NCBI GenBank assembly: GCA_964512995.1
Contig: CAZELM010000055.1
Location: forward strand, 1-25,212
Source: CAZELM01 sp964512995
GTDB taxonomy: Bacteria; CSSED10-310
Length of the DNA: 25,212 nt
Direction of reading: 5' to 3'
Both the position numbers and the translations under genes were made by a program. Shown here piece after piece: positions 25,177-25,212 of the stretch; within the stretch, counting starts at the first letter, position 1, and the number at the start of each line of letters is the position of its first letter. The notes under the pieces are model-generated. The model saw only the letters and a list, made by a program, of their open reading frames with translations, made no database searches and had not been told where the DNA came from.

Positions 25177-25206
25177 GATTACGCAGATGTATCGGATTAC
25201 GCAGAT
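25177..25206. repeat. Direct repeat of GATTACGCAGAT
   Basis: Two exact 12-nt copies, at 25177-25188 and 25195-25206, with an 18-nt period, in the 53 nt after the papain gene. The array may continue past the window edge. Similar GATTACGCAGAT-type intergenic repeats occur in many uncultivated bacterial genomes. Confidence 0.6.
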
Positions 25207-25212
25207 AGGCGC

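Overview
The window looks like part of a chromosome of a Gram-negative (two-membrane) bacterium. It has a type II secretion (T2SS) operon with an outer-membrane secretin, exported proteins with signal peptides, and periplasmic domains anchored in the inner membrane. Base composition looks moderate, around 50% G+C by eye. The long Thr/Pro linkers, DUF2341-LamG modules and a dockerin-like C-terminus built around 'SGDAQL.F' are a style I associate with uncultivated candidate phyla, but I cannot name the phylum from this sequence. I see no tRNA, rRNA, CRISPR array, transposase or phage gene.

Layout. (1) 1-3546, minus strand: two tandem paralogous secreted proteins, the downstream one cut by the window edge. 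Each has a signal peptide, DUF2341, a LamG-type lectin fold and a Thr/Pro repeat linker, and the complete copy ends in a dockerin-like calcium-binding pair. (2) 3547-4209: non-coding stretch with one perfect palindrome. (3) 4210-4635: a PPC/DUF296 protein. (4) 4687-13662: a tightly packed T2SS operon, gspC-D-E-F-I-J-K-L-M, with mostly 4-nt ATGA/GTGA overlaps. It lacks the major pseudopilin gspG, and also gspH, gspN and gspO. (5) 13631-15375, minus strand: an unrecognised 260-aa protein preceded by an ECF-sigma-like protein with a long Pro/Arg/Ser-rich tail. (6) 15376-15793: divergent regulatory region. (7) 15794-25159, plus strand: three large genes in one apparent operon. They are a tubulin/FtsZ-superfamily protein of about 1250 aa, a membrane-anchored von Willebrand A (VWA) protein of about 1000 aa, and a membrane-anchored papain-family cysteine peptidase of about 845 aa.

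How they may work together. The T2SS probably exports proteins such as the LamG/dockerin pair; this is inferred from neighbourhood only. The most interesting part is the tubulin-VWA-papain operon. The VWA protein and the peptidase both place their working domains in the periplasm, and both end in a cytoplasmic C-terminal module that I can align between them (13 of 33 identical positions without a gap, including a shared LRNRC motif). This suggests that a cytoplasmic tubulin-like polymer is coupled across the membrane to a metal-binding VWA domain and a thiol protease. A tubulin-like family associated with VWA proteins has been proposed before as a membrane-remodelling system. The papain partner and the shared tail module look like additions worth following up.
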